A stretch of 64,000 nt of DNA from Dendrolimus kikuchii (GCA_019925095.2 CM034411.1:10550001-10614000); one strand, 5' to 3'; positions 12,601 to 27,600 are shown, numbered from the stretch's first letter. Program-made: numbers and translations. Notes: generated by a model from the letters alone, not told the origin.

Positions 12601-15600
12601 TGTCACACCAACAATCCTATTTTTCTAGGTATGGACCAAGATCTCATCGTTTGTACGAAACTGCCATTACAATGTAATGGGTCTGGAACCAAACCGCAAA
12701 TACACGTTTAGGGTTCGCGCCGAGAATCAATATGGCGTGTCCGAACCTTTAACCATGGATGATTCCATTACTGCTAAGGTAAGACATAGACAAACTGAGG
12801 TTATTGAATCCTGTACCTATATTTGTAAAGTAAAGTTAAATGGAATTATTTCAAGATATTTTCTAACAAAATGAAATCTATATTCATATCATGTAAGAAG
12901 TTTGCCAAGAATAACAACTCGTGACTTCGAATTGGTCATTATGGTTCACTGTTGAGGTATTGTTTTCAGTTCCCATTCACCATTCCCGACGCGCCTGGCG
13001 TGCCTCGCGTGACGGATTGGGACGGTTCCACCGCCACCCTGCTATGGGATAGGCCGAGATCGGACGGAGGAGCCAGGATACAAGGGTATAAAATCGAATT
13101 CCGCGACGTGCAGGACGGTGTATGGAATGGCGCTGATTACCTTGTCAAGGATTGCAATTATCAGGTCAGTCCTGTAAAAGATAGCCAATATGAGCGCATA
13201 AACATTTTTCTGGAGACGTTTTCCATCTTGGAGGTTTTTGGAAGTGATTTATAAACTATTCTTTGTATAAGTTATTGTTATTAGTAAGACCAGATTACAT
13301 CCAGATTACATGATTCTTTCGGCGGTAATGTAAATTTAAATAATATATGTACATCAGTGGCGTGGGGTGGAAATTCGGCTAGGGTAAGCCGGTTGTGTTT
13401 TTTGCCTGAGTTTGATAAACAAATATGTACAAAAATTATAATAACTCACAAACACGCACGCCTTAATGGCGAATCATAGTAATACAGTAAAAATGAAACA
13501 ACACAGCGAAACCGCGAAAAAGTATATTAGAAACAAAAAGTTGGTGCGCAATCGGCTTATGAGTTACCGTTGCTATTTCATCCAATACGAATGCGAAAAG
13601 CCTAGGCGCCAATGAATCATGGTGCTTTTGTAGTGTCTATTTATCGCCACTCGTCTCTTGTCTCTCATTCTATGAACCCCCTATGAACGTATTACTTTCT
13701 TCACAGGCCTACAACTTAGAGCCAGGCCATGAATACGAGTTCCGTGTCCGCGCGAAGAACGCGGCCGGCTTCAGCAAGTACTCTGCCACGTCGCAGAGGT
13801 TCAAGGTGAAGCCAAGGTGTGGACCCCCGGGTCCACCGAGGGCCCCGAGGGTCACGAGGGTCGGCAGAAACTATGTGGACCTCAGCTGGGATCCACCTGC
13901 GAACGATGGTGGTGAGTAACGAAAGTTTGAACTCTAGAGGTTAATATTTTTTTTTATTTGCTAATATCTGATAATGAAATTGTCAATTTCGTCTCTACAA
14001 GTAAAAAGCATACTGCAGAAACAAATGAAATATTAAATCAGTCGCCTAAATCAAAGCCAGATAATTATCTGTTAATCTGAAATGCTATGTTTAATGTTTC
14101 TTTTAGTCATATGCGTAGTACATACTAGCGATGAGCTTCTAGTTAAAGTATTTCCATTTCATTTTTCAAAAACGGCCTCTGTGGTTGAGCAGGCTAAGCC
14201 TTTGCCGGCATACCTCACAACAACGCAGAGGTTTCGGGTTCGATTCCTGGTATAGTAAATTTTGGAAACGTATTTTCTCCGTTATTTACTGGTATAGTCT
14301 GGGTGTCTGGGATCGGCTCCAGAGTAGTCCGTTGTATATTACCCATAACACAAGCGTAACTTGCTTAATTTGGGGATATACAATATGTGTGTTTATCTGC
14401 CGATTATTATTATATTATTAAAAAATACGTTTAAGAATTTCTTTGAATTTAGCTGGCAGCATCAACATTAATATACCTCTATTGTTGGAAATATCCATAG
14501 GCGTTGGTAATAATTTAGCACAGGGTGGACCTTTGCTATACGGCAGCACATTGGTGGCACCTTTGGTGTTACAAATATCCTTAGGCGATGGTAATCGCTT
14601 TCCATCAGGTGGGCCGTCTGCCTGTCTGCTGAACTCAAGCAATAAAATAAAAACTTGACAAATAATAAAACTGTTTTTCACACAAGTGTCATCATGCTCA
14701 CTATGTTTCTAAGGAAATTATCTTTACTTTAGAGGACTCTATTCCAGAAATGGGATGTTTATGGGCTGCTAGTATAATATATTAACTACTTTTATTTATT
14801 CGTAATGTTAAATATGTTGTAAATTGTTAGGTTCTCGCGTGACCGGATACATCATAGAGCGTCGCGATGTCGGTAGCTCTGTATGGGTGAAGTGCAACGA
14901 TTACAATGTGCAGGACAGCACATTCACTGCGCTTAATCTCAACGAGAAGGCTGATTACGAGTTCCGCATCATTGCTGTTAATACTGCAGGTGGGATTTTG
15001 CAAATTTTAATCCCCTTCTTCATGTCATTACAAAGCTTTTGAAAAATCTGGAATTTTCTTTTTTTTTTTGTTGTTGTTTAAAATGTAGGTGTATTTTATT
15101 TCAGTATTCTAATAATAATAGAAATGTAAATATCAGGTATAAATGTGGCAACCCTTATTTTTGAGAAATCGTATATTATAAATAGTTTTATTTTGGTTCG
15201 GAACATTATTATTCAAATTCAAATATTTTTCAATCAAACTAAAAATACTTCAGGAAGCGATCTTTCAATGTATGTATGGAGCATTTAAGCAATTCCAAAA
15301 CCGTAACCTATTAAGGTAAAATTTTATGACGTCTCGAATTTTAACCTTAGATAATTATGCAGAATTCGTAAAATTATAAACACCACCTACAAAGTTGTTG
15401 TATAATTAAGCAAAATATGAAATTTTATTTGATATATGTAAGATACGATTTCATCACCTTTTAAGGCATTTTGGTATAATTTGTGAGAATATGAAGCTTT
15501 CGTAGCTTTGTTCATTTCGTAAATACATAAATAAGGCTTTATGCTGATGCCTCTGCTACACTTGGGATAGTGTTAGATTTAGTGATTGTGTCGCGCGCTA

Positions 15601-18600
15601 CACGATGTAGGCAAGGGCTTAATGCGTTATTTAAGATGCGACATTATTAAACATTGACATGTAGTGAATCGCATTTAGTACAGCCACTAAGACTAACGCA
15701 AATGGACCAAGGCCATTAGGTTTATCTGCATTAATAAGTGAGAATATTAAATTGTTCAGGCAAGTCTGAACCATCGACATGCACCACACCGGTACGCACT
15801 GGCGAAGAGTTGGGTGGCACCAAGCCCGAATGGCTGAAGCAGATGCCGCCGCACATGTGCGCGCCGCTCGGCAGGCCGTTCACGCTCGAGTGCGTCGCCA
15901 CCGGCAACCCAGTGCCGACTGGCAGGTGGCTCAAGAACGGCAGGGAGGTCGTGCTTGGCACCAGGTGGGTACGATTGAGAGACGCTCCCTATATCTTACT
16001 TGGCTAATTCCTATCTCACTTGTCCGGTTCGTATGTCTCACTTGTCCGGTTCCTATATCTCACTTGTCCAGTTTCTATATCTCAGTTGTCCTGTTCGTGT
16101 ATCTCACTTCTCCGGTTCCTATATCTTACTTGTTCGGTTCCTATATCTCACTTGACCGGTTTCTATATCTCACTTGTCCGGTTCCTATATCTCACATGAC
16201 TGGTACCTATATATCACTTGTCCTTTTCCTATATCTCACTTGTCCGGTTCCTATATCTCACATGACTGGTACCTATATTCACTTGTCATTTTCCTATATC
16301 TCACTTGTCCGGTTCCTATATCTCACTTGTCCGGTTCCTATATCTCACTTGTCCGGTTCCTATATCTCACTTGTCCAGTTTCTATATCTCAGTTGTCCTG
16401 TTCGTGTATCTCACTTCTCCGGTTCCTATATCTTACTTGTTCGGTTCCTATATCTCACTTGACCGGTTTCTATATCTCACTTGTCCGGTTCCTATATCTC
16501 ACATGACTGGTACCTATATATCACTTGTCCTTTTCCTATATCTCACTTGTCCGGTTCCTATATCTCACATGACTGGTACCTATATTCACTTGTCATTTTC
16601 CTATATCTCACTTGTCCGGTTCCTATATCTCACTTGTCCGGTTCCTATATCTCACTTGTCCGGTTCCTATATCTCACTTGTCCGGTTCCTATATCTCACT
16701 TGTCCGGTTCCTATATCTCACATGACTGGTACCTATATTCACTTGTCCTTTTCCTATATCTCACTTGTCCGGGTCCTATATCTCACTTGTCCGGTTCCTA
16801 TATCTCACTTGTCCGGTTCCTATATCTCACTTGTCCGGTTCCTATATCTCACTTGTCCGGTTCCTATATCTCACATGACTGGTACCTATATATCACTTGT
16901 CCTTTTCCTATATCTCACTTGTCCGGTTCCTATATCTCACTTGTCCGGTTCCTATATCTCACTTGTCCGGTTCTTATATCTCACATGACTGGTACCTATA
17001 TATCACTTGTCCTTTTCCTATATCTCACTTGTCCGGTTCCTATATCTCACATGACTGGTACCTATATTCACTTGTCCTTTTCCTATATCTCACTTGTCCG
17101 GTTCCTATATCTCACTTGTCCGGTTCCTATATCTCACTTGTCCGGTTCCTATATCTCACTTGTCCGGTTCCTATATCTCACTTGTCCGGTTCCTATATCT
17201 CACTTGTCCGGTTCCTATATCTCACTTGTCCGGTTCCTATATCTCACTTGTCCAGTTTCTATATCTCAGTTGTCCTGTTCGTGTATCTCACTTCTCCGGT
17301 TCCTATATCTTACTTGTTCGGTTCCTATATCTCACTTGACCGGTTTCTATATCTCACTTGTCCGGTTCCTATATCTCACATGACTGGTACCTATATATCA
17401 CTTGTCCTTTTCCTATATCTCACTTGTCCGGTTCCTATATCTCACATGACTGGTACCTATATTCACTTGTCATTTTCCTATATCTCACTTGTCCGGTTCC
17501 TATATCTCACTTGTCCGGTTCCTATATCTCACTTGTCCGGTTCCTATATCTCACTTGTCCGGTTCCTATATCTCACTTGTCCGGTTCCTATATCTCACAT
17601 GACTGGTACCTATATTCACTTGTCCTTTTCCTATATCTCACTTGTCCGGTTCCTATATCTCACTTGTCCGGTTCCTATATCTCACTTGTCCGGTTCCTAT
17701 ATCTCACTTGTCCGGTTCCTATATCTCACTTGTCCGGTTCCTATATCTCACATGACTGGTACCTATATATCACTTGTCCTTTTCCTATATCTCACTTGTC
17801 CGGTTCCTATATCTCACTTGTCCGGTTCCTATATCTCACTTGTCCGGTTCCTATATCTCACATGACTGGTACCTATATATCACTTGTCCTTTTCCTATAT
17901 CTCACTTGTCCGGTTCCTATATCTCACATGACTGGTACCTATATTCACTTGTCCTTTTCCTATATCTCACTTGTCCGGTTCCTATATCTCACTTGTCCGG
18001 TTCCTATATCTCACTTGTCCGGTTCCTATATCTCACTTGTCCGGTTCCTATATCTCACTTGTCCGGTTCCTATATCTCACTTGTCCGGTTCCTATATCTC
18101 ACTTGTCCGGTTCCTATATCTCACTTGTCCGGTTCCTATATCTCACTTGTCCAGTTTCTATATCTCAGTTGTCCTGTTCGTGTATCTCACTTCTCCGGTT
18201 CCTATATCTTACTTGTTCGGTTCCTATATCTCACTTGACCGGTTTCTATATCTCACTTGTCCGGTTCCTATATCTCACATGACTGGTACCTATATTCACT
18301 TGTCCTTTTCCTATATCTCATTTGTCCGCTTCCTATATCTCACTTGTCCGGTTCCTATATCTCACTTGTCCGGTTCCTATATCTCACTTGTCCGGTTCCT
18401 ATATCTCACTTGAACGGTTCCTATCATTTACTTGAACGGTTCCTATGATTTACTTTTTTGATTCCTATATCTCACTTGTCCGGGTCCTATATCTTACTTA
18501 AACGTTTCCTATGATTTACTTTGTCTGTTTCTATATCTGACTTGTCCGAACGATTCCTAAGTTTTACTTTTTCGGTTACCTTACTTGCCCGGTTCTTGTA

Positions 18601-21600
18601 TCTCACTTGGCGGGTCCTTATGAACCGATTTCTATATCTAGGTTGGCTTAAATTTTTGAGTCAGCGACTTGTTTCCAATGTTGTATAACGACTGTCTTTT
18701 ATACAACGTTGATTATTGTGAAGTAAATAGTTTACTTCATAATATTAAATTTCCTACTAATATTTATATTGGTAATGTTCAGTTAGATTTTTTGTCCTAT
18801 TAGATTCATTGCTGAATCACGTGAAGGTGTACTGAAATTGAACATCACAGAGGCGACGGACGCCGACGAAGGTGACTACACTTGTGAAGCTGTCAATAAC
18901 ATCGGATTTATTTACTGCACTGCACATCTTAAGATTGGAAGTAAGTATTTTCACAATAAGGCTGTGTTAAGTATAATATGACTAAGTGTTAGTACACACT
19001 GAGTAAAATACTCCTCTTTGCTCAAACTTCCAAGATCTTGAGCAAGGTATATAACAAGAAAAAACTGCAGTATACAAGCGTCCCACTGCTGAAATGATGC
19101 CTTCTTAAGAGAATAGGCGCCGAATAGTATATCCACCATGTCAGTACAAGGTGGATTTTCGGGTTTCAATCTTGATATCTAGACTTTCTTAAGATGTTTT
19201 TCTTTACCATGTAATTTTAACAATTTCCACGTTAGATAAAAAACAGTATTTTATACAAGACTGGTTTTAACAAATTCAAATCTATTCTTATACTCATATA
19301 TAAAGCTGAAGAGTTTGTTTCTTTGTTTGATTGAACGCGCTAATCTCAGAAACTACTGGTCCGATTTGAAAAATTCTTTCAGTGTTAGATAGCTCATTTA
19401 TCGAGGAAGACTATAGGCTATATATCATCACGCTAAGACCAATAGGAGCGGAGCACTAATGAAGAATATTTCAAAATCGGGGGGTTTTGAAAACAAATTC
19501 CACGCGGACGACGTCGCGGGCACAGCTAATTATTGGTATAAAACACGCTGACAGAAATGGATATAGAATAAACACCTGTGCCAAAGGAAGTATTGCAATA
19601 AAACATCTAAACTAGAAAAGTGTAATACTTGTGTCAATATATTTGTTTTTCTGTAAAACTACCTCCATATTTTTGTAATTCTATATTACAAGAGTTATTT
19701 GTCTATGCTATTAGATCCACCGCGCATCACCCGCATGCCTGGTGACTTGCATCTCCCCGAACACGACAACACTAAGATCAAGATCCTGTACTCTGGCGAT
19801 CAACCCGCCGATGTCACCCTCACCAAGGACGGGCACAAGGTCACCGAGTCACCCCACCTCAAATACACCGTGTTCGATGATTACATACTCATATTCATCA
19901 AGGATATCACCAAGGATGATATGGGTGAGTTGTTCCGTCAGTTTATAATTTTTAAATAGTATGAAATCGAAAACAGGTAGATAAAGAAAACACTGATGTC
20001 AGGCCAAAAGTTAGATTTGCCTGAAAAACAACGTTGTGTCTAATTTAATTCCGGAACAGTATAAATAAGCTCAACGCACAACTTGTTTGCTAAAAATGCG
20101 GAGTACAAATTCTCATAATAAGCAATTCTTATTCTTTCTACATCTATATGCAATGTAAATACGTCGTTATTTCTTCAATAAACTTTTTTAAAAAGGTTTT
20201 TAAATATAAGCTTTTGAGATCCTGGATATCATGTAGTAGCAGAGTGCTAGCCAAGACAAGTGAAACAAGCCCAAACACAATGGGTGTATCTTGTTTAGTA
20301 CAGGAGTTCCTATGGCCACCTTCCGACTCCAACATCAGATCAGCTCCATGGTACCATATTATTGCATTGTCACGCGATATACAGATGCGTGCAAAATTTT
20401 AGCTCAATCGAAAACCGGGAAGTTGGTCAAATTTAACTTACAAGATTCCACCCGAACTTACATACATACATACATAAGGTACATCCATTGCAAGTTGAAT
20501 AAAAGCTTGTAAAAAGAGCTTTTTTCTTTCTTTTTATATCATTTTTGGCAGTGGACGGGAGCGCATATGACAATCCTACATCCATTCTTAGAATGGATTG
20601 AATTTCAAAATTTCCACTTATACTAAAATATACATAGATATTTGTAGTCACTTTCCATCAGCATGTTTACCATACTGCAGCGGTAAAAAATCAGATCTTC
20701 GTCAGAGAATCGTAGACTTCGTCAAGTACATACTTCAAATTTAGTTTAATATAACTGCCAAGAATTTTTGGTGAAAGTACTGTTTTTGAATCGTATCCAA
20801 ATTGATATAAATTTTATCTGTTCTTTTGCAGGTACCTACAAGATAACGATCAAGAATAATTCAGGCGAAACCTCAGATACCTTCTCCATAACAGTGACAG
20901 GTCTTCCTGGTCCCCCACAAGGACCTTTGGAGACGACTGACATATCCAGACATTCCTGCACCCTGGCCTGGAAGCCTCCCACTTACGACGGAGGCATGCC
21001 TGTCACGCATTATGTCATTGAACGTAATGACATTTCTGGTACAGTCTGGATTACGATAGCTTCCTCTGTGAGGGATACAAGGTTCACTGTCCAGGGATTG
21101 ACTGAAGGCCAGGAGTATAACTTTAGGATACACGCAGCTAATGAGAACGGTGTTGGGCCGGCTTTGGAAGGAGCTAATCCTATCAAGGTGAGAATTAACT
21201 TGAAATTTCTTTTAACGTCAAATAAAGAGCTACTATTTGATTAAAATTGGAAGAATTTTGATACGAATGGTTCAAAAGATTTTGTCTAGCTAGGCAAGTA
21301 GAAAGTTAACAACATATAATTAAACTCAGCTCAATTTAAGGATGTAGCAGCGGTTAGTTTTATATTTATGTATGTAAGTGTATTTTATTTTTATTAGTAC
21401 ATTATGGTACTAGTGTGTAACATTGGTGATTACCGCCGAGGCGCCATTGAGACGCGAGCCGTAGGCGAGGGTCTTAAGAAAGCCGAGGACGGTAATCATC
21501 AATACACACGTGTATCATACGACGTTTTTCAACACACTTGTGAATAAAATAACGACAAAAACTCATTTTATTTAGTAGATAAAAAAAGTTATATATGAGT

Positions 21601-24600
21601 GAAAGTTTTATTTATTAAACACGTACGAGTTAATATTATCTATTTAAATAAGAAGTTGCATGAAATGAGCAAGCAATAGGAACATTAATTTATTTGTTCT
21701 ATAGAACACGATCTTTTTTTTTAATAAAAACTTTTTTAAGAACAAAGCAACTCAACCAATAAAATTTAAAAAAAAATCTATAACTCACTAATAAGTTATA
21801 ATGTTTTTTAGTCACAGTTTGATTATGGGTGTCATTCTGTGCCTAATTGCGGTGACCATAGAGCCACTTTATGAGCAAGTGTGTTGAAAAATATTTTATT
21901 TACATATATCGTATTAGTATATTATTTATATTTTTTTAATATATGTATATTCTATCATGTATGTATATATTTATAAGATATTGATTCGGTAGTGAGAATA
22001 ATGCAACATACCTCTGTTCTTATTAAATTTTTTGTCTATCCAAAGGTTGTCTGGAAGAAATCGCTAATAGTGATAAGACCGCCTATTGTATTGTAAAATT
22101 TTATTTCTGTTAACTGTATCTTTAAAACACAATAAATCATATTCATTCATTCACTAATTCAAAACTGTAGAGGTTGAATTTCTGTACAATGAAAAAAAAA
22201 ATGCTTAATACCGAGTCAGGGGGATGTAAGAAGTGAAATAGAACTAATTTAGATTTTTTTCAAATGTTTTGTTTCTCTGTTTGTCTGTCTGTTTGTACCG
22301 GCTAATCTCCGAAACGACTGGACCGATTTAAATGAAATGTTGTATGCTGGTAGCTTATATCCCTGGTCAACATATAGGATATTTTGGATCCCGAAAAATT
22401 AAAGAGTTCCCGTGGGATAGTTAAAAAACTTTAATTAATAAAACAGCTTATTATACAACTTATGCACCTAATTAAGTATTGATATTGTCGGTATCGTCAT
22501 ACAATAAAACCTTACAAAAACAGTGTCTAGCATAGCGTATTTCATCATCATATTAAATAAACTAGATGGCGCAGATAGTATACTACATCGTGATCGTGAC
22601 GCGGACGAAGTCGCGGACATTTAAGATTTAAAAATATTTTCACCTTCTACGTAAACAATGTCGCGGGTTAAAGTTAACGTTAGCCCAAAGTAACTATTCC
22701 ACGCGGACGAAGTCGCGGGCAGAAGCTAGTTTATATTTAAATGAATTTAGAAAGATGCGTTTCGAACAATTTGCACATATTTATAAAACAAACTGTTTTA
22801 TTCGTGAGAATGATTGCTTAAAATTACGAAATTTATTTAGGCCAAGGCACCGTTCGACCCACCATCGGCGCCTGGCATTCCCAAAATCCTGGAGGTCGGA
22901 GGAGACTTCGTTCACCTGGAATGGGAGAAGCCTGAAAATGATGGAGGTTCCAGGATTCAAGGTAATTTCTTTTTATATTTTCGAGTTACAGCCGAGATAA
23001 ATAAGATCCTGTCTACCACAGCTGATTAATCATCTCAGATACTACTTAGACTAGAGATATGTCTATGAGATGACGCCTTCAATGGTGCAATGGTCCAAGT
23101 CTTTGTTCGCCTATTTGACTAGAACCCAGAGAGTCCGGGATCGATTTCTGGTATGGTAAATTTTGGAAAGGGAATTTTCAGTTGTTTTCTGTGGTCGGAG
23201 GCCGGCCCCATATCTGTTACATGTAACACAAGCACAACTTCCTTAGTTCGGCTTTCTGTATGTTTGTCTGCTGATTATGGAGGCACTAGTACTAGTGGAG
23301 AACATTTCAAAAATATTTTATGTAGAATTATTTTTCTAACTTTTATTCATTTTAATTTTCTAAACAATAATTTTGCTTTTGGTTGCAAAATATTGTAAAA
23401 GCAGATTTATAATAATTCTGTAACGTTGTCTGGAGGAGGTCGGCTGTTGGAGAAAAGACCTATGTATGTGGAATAAAATTATTAATTTGGGAATAATGCG
23501 ATCGCTACCAAGCTCTTTCAATAATTATTCATACAAATTACTTTGTTAAACCTAATATTAGTTCAAAATACAGTAGAAGCTCTTTAAGTCGAACTTTGAT
23601 AAGTCGAAAACCTCCCCAATTCGAAAACAAATTGTGTTCCCTTCTCTTGAACCCTAAAATCTCGTTGCTCGAAATCTGAACCCTCTATAAATCGACAAAA
23701 TAAATTGGACCTCTGTATCCCGAACATAGCAACATTTGATTGTACAACTTTCACAGGTCGATTATTTGAAAACCGACTTTGCACATATGTGTCCGCGATG
23801 AGAGTGCAGATCGCGTTTGTGCACGTGATCGTTAATTGTGTTGTTGTCTCACTCTGTTTATATAGGAGTTGTATGGTTTGTATGAAATGGGTATATTTTC
23901 TTGGTATATTACGAGATAGTGGTAGTGTTAGTCTTGCGGCTTTTTGGTATATCGATAATTGTCTTAAGGGTTAAGAATATGCCGATAATGACCTCTACAA
24001 GTCGAATGTTTCCTTACAAAATTCGCTTAAGTCGAAATCCTCCATAAGTTGAAAACTAGAACTCGAACTTTTTGGCGTCTCCCTTCAAGTTCTACTTACA
24101 AAGGTTATATAAAAAAGAGACCAGGAATGTTTATAAATAACAATAATGAAGTAAAGATATGTTGCTGGGGAGCTTATTGCGCCTCTTCTTCACCTTTAAC
24201 AGTAATTAAAATGCTTTTGGAAGCGGTGGTGGGTAGACTCGTAAGTTTCAATGAGTAATCTGTAAGATTCCATTTTGAAATAAATACATTCGTTTTCATT
24301 TCTAGTTATAATAATTAAAAAATCTTGTTAGGCTACTGGGTCGATAAACGCGAAGTGGGCGCGACGACGTGGCAGCGCGTGAACCCCGTGCTCTGCCTCC
24401 CGAACCAGATCAACTGCTCGAACCTGATCGAGGGTCGGCAGTACGAGTTCAGGGTGACGGCCCAGAACGAGGCTGGACTATCGCCGCCCAGCACTGCCAG
24501 CCAACAGGTCAAGGTCGTCGATCCCAAAGGTCAGTTTATTCAAAGGAGATTGTAAAAAGACGAGAATGATTTTAAGATTTCTTTTTAATACATTGATAGT

Positions 24601-27600
24601 TTTTATAATGAATTATAATATTTTAGAATGAATTCATTGTGTGGTGTAAGTGTTTTCACATTATTAATTGTTGAAGTTCTTTGATATAAGTCGACTGTGG
24701 TAATCGGTAACTTATCTTATTTGGGGCCTTATTTTTAAGATTTCTCATCTTCCAGATACATTTTTAAAAGAAAATCTGAGATCTAATTACTGTGTTTACT
24801 TCAATATCAAAAGTTTTTGTTCAAAACTAGTATTCGCCTGCGACTTCGTCCACCGTGGAGGTGTAGCAAAGATCACAGGTTTTATGATAGAAAATTTGGT
24901 ATTGATCCGTGTAAATAAATATTTGAAAAAAATATGAAAAATAGTTGAAAAAATTTTCAACCTAGCCACTTTAAACAGCTTCCGAGAAAATCGCCGCGGG
25001 ATTCCCGGGATATAAATTACCGCAAAATTTAAGGCCGAGAATTTGCTATCGGTCAGCGTAAACCGCATCGAAGTCGGCTCAGTAGTTTTTGCATGAATCC
25101 CGAACAAACAGTCTAACACAAATAAATTAAAAAGCAAAATATTAAACTTTTACAATTTTATAATATTATGAATAAGTTCCGCTGGAGAACATTTTTTGAT
25201 AGGTCATACATAAAGTTATAATTTAAATTGACGTCACTTCTTTCACAGCCGCCACACCGCCGGAAATCGTCAAGCCGCTGAAGAACGCCAACTGCATCCA
25301 GTACCACAATGCCAAGTTCCAGTGCACCATCACTGGATCCCCGAAACCTACCATCACTTGGTACAAGGGTGAGTATGATATCAATATTTTTTATGTCTGC
25401 ATATAGGCAAACTGGTGAACGATTTACCTGATGGTAAGTGACTACCATCGCCAACTGACATCTCCCTCTGTACGTTGCCCTTTTTGAAGGACCCATATTG
25501 TAGAGATTTCGGTAATATTCATATGTGTTCGTATTGTTTAAATGCGGAATCCGCAGGGAAAAAAACCCGGATATTCCGTACACACGAAACTGCTGAAGAT
25601 AATAAGTACAATTTTGTTGCTTTCAGTTTTTGAGTAAATGTTTATCGAATAATGTAAATTAATACATTAATTAGCTAGATGAATCTAGCTAATTAATGTA
25701 CGAAGAATTTGGGTGAACCCAAACCCAGACGCAGCCATCACAAATGCACGGAAATTGAAACCCCCTTAACCAATCATTCAAACAATAGCAATCACTTTTC
25801 AAAGCGGCCGCCATTTAGTTTGTTTCAACAACTCACTGCACTTGCCAAAAATCTTTGCAGGTGTTTTATTATCCCATTGAATTTGAGTGATCTATTGTTC
25901 GCGCTAATCACTTTGTTCACGCCGCCGTAAGACGTCATAAAACCTTCTTTCCTCTGTTGGTATTTCATGCGAATTCTTAGAAGCAATTGAGCTGACCATT
26001 TAACGATTTCAAGTACCAGTGGGCGGCATGTTGCTAGGGGGCCATGTCTAATTTACAAATGGATGAGGGTTGGTCAGTCGGGAGATGCGCTAGTCGTGTT
26101 CTGACTGCGAACAAGACGTTACCTAGTGCACTTTCGGAGCGAGTGTCTTATAAAGACGAACTTTGCGCGATTTTGTACCCTACGGTTTGGGTTTGTTGTA
26201 TTCGGCTGTACGTGTAAGAACTGTAAATTACTTGTGTACTTCTAATAAATTTTGTGATCATTCCAACGGCATTTTCGAATTTACATAACTTCGTAACAAT
26301 ATTATAGTATAATGTGTTTCTCGTGTTTTCTATAGGTGCAAGGGAGATAACGAACGGCCCTCGCTACCGTATCTGGAGCGAGGGTGACAACCACTTCCTA
26401 ACAGTCAACGACGTGTTTGGCGAGGACGCCGACGAGTACGTCTGCAGGGCTGTCAACAGGGCCGGAGTTAAGAGCACCAGGGCCGAACTGTTGATTATGA
26501 GTGAGTATGAATACAAATTTTATTTAATATACTGTACTGTTAGCAGCAGTGTAACTTGATCTGAGAACGTAATGACCTGATTTAGGTTTCTTTTGGCATA
26601 GTCATAAAAACCGAACATGTATGCCATCGTCAAGTTCCTCCGTCCGTTTGTTATATGTCATAATGCGGCTTCTTTTGGGATGAAGTTAAAGATATAGGCC
26701 ATTTTCCGCAGATGTGGCGATGGGTGTAATGCACAATTTGACATAAGTTAAATATCGACAGATAACTTATGTATATTGTATATACACTAATGTGGCTATG
26801 CGTTAACGACGTTATTTTTTAACGCTTAAAATCAGACGTATTCGGCCACAGCCTAAATCTTTAACACTAATGCAGATGAAGCCCCAGCATCACACTCACA
26901 ACGATATTTGACGTGAAGGTGTAATCTATATGGCTTATATATTATAATAGTATATGTAATAAAACCAAGAAACTGAGAGTTTAAAAATAATATCATAGTC
27001 GTGTAAGTCATGTAATCTTGCAAAATGGTGACGATATATATTTTTTTATTTTTTATTTAAGCAGATGGGAAGATATTCGGTTATAAAGGCGTAATATATG
27101 TACACCTTTTCTAACTTTTGAACTGTAAAGTAAAAAATTCGGAACAAAAAGTTGAGATGGTAATCGTCAAAAATACTTTTCAACGAAAATTGGTTCGAAC
27201 AATAATTGTTGAGTAGTTTTTGAGGGATGTGATATTTTCGATTAAATGCTTTTTATGTTATCGTAGCTATTTAATGAATTAAATATGTATTTGTCACCTC
27301 TGCGAAACCATTCAACGTGCTCGGACTGCCAAGTATTTATCAATTTTTTTTTTATATGTTCCATCGTAACCATAACGAATTATTTAATTTTAATTTTGTA
27401 TTGTGTTTTAAATAATTAAAATTAACAAGTAGGCGGTAGGCTAAATAAAACTTTAACAATACTCGTTGACACTTTGACATCTTTGTTTTCCGTGATCACG
27501 GCCACTGAAAAGTGGCCGAAACGTCGGAAAATCCAAAATCAAATAAATTTACCGCGCTTAAAACCGTTAAAACGTAGTTTTATTATGTATACAAGTCGCG

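Noticed and set aside
14182..14250. Possible tRNA gene from box A and box B sequences
   Set aside because: No cloverleaf can be drawn, and the block is continued by the SINE-specific 3' part seen in two other copies.
16174..18448. Long overlapping ORFs (up to 351 codons) coding hydrophobic [23 protein letters not shown] repeats
   Set aside because: They arise from a stop-free 22-bp tandem unit read in all three frames. There is no splice, start context or conservation argument for a protein, and the array lies in an intron of bt.
15986..18650. CRISPR-like array
   Set aside because: Units are contiguous without unique spacers, and the setting is an animal intron.
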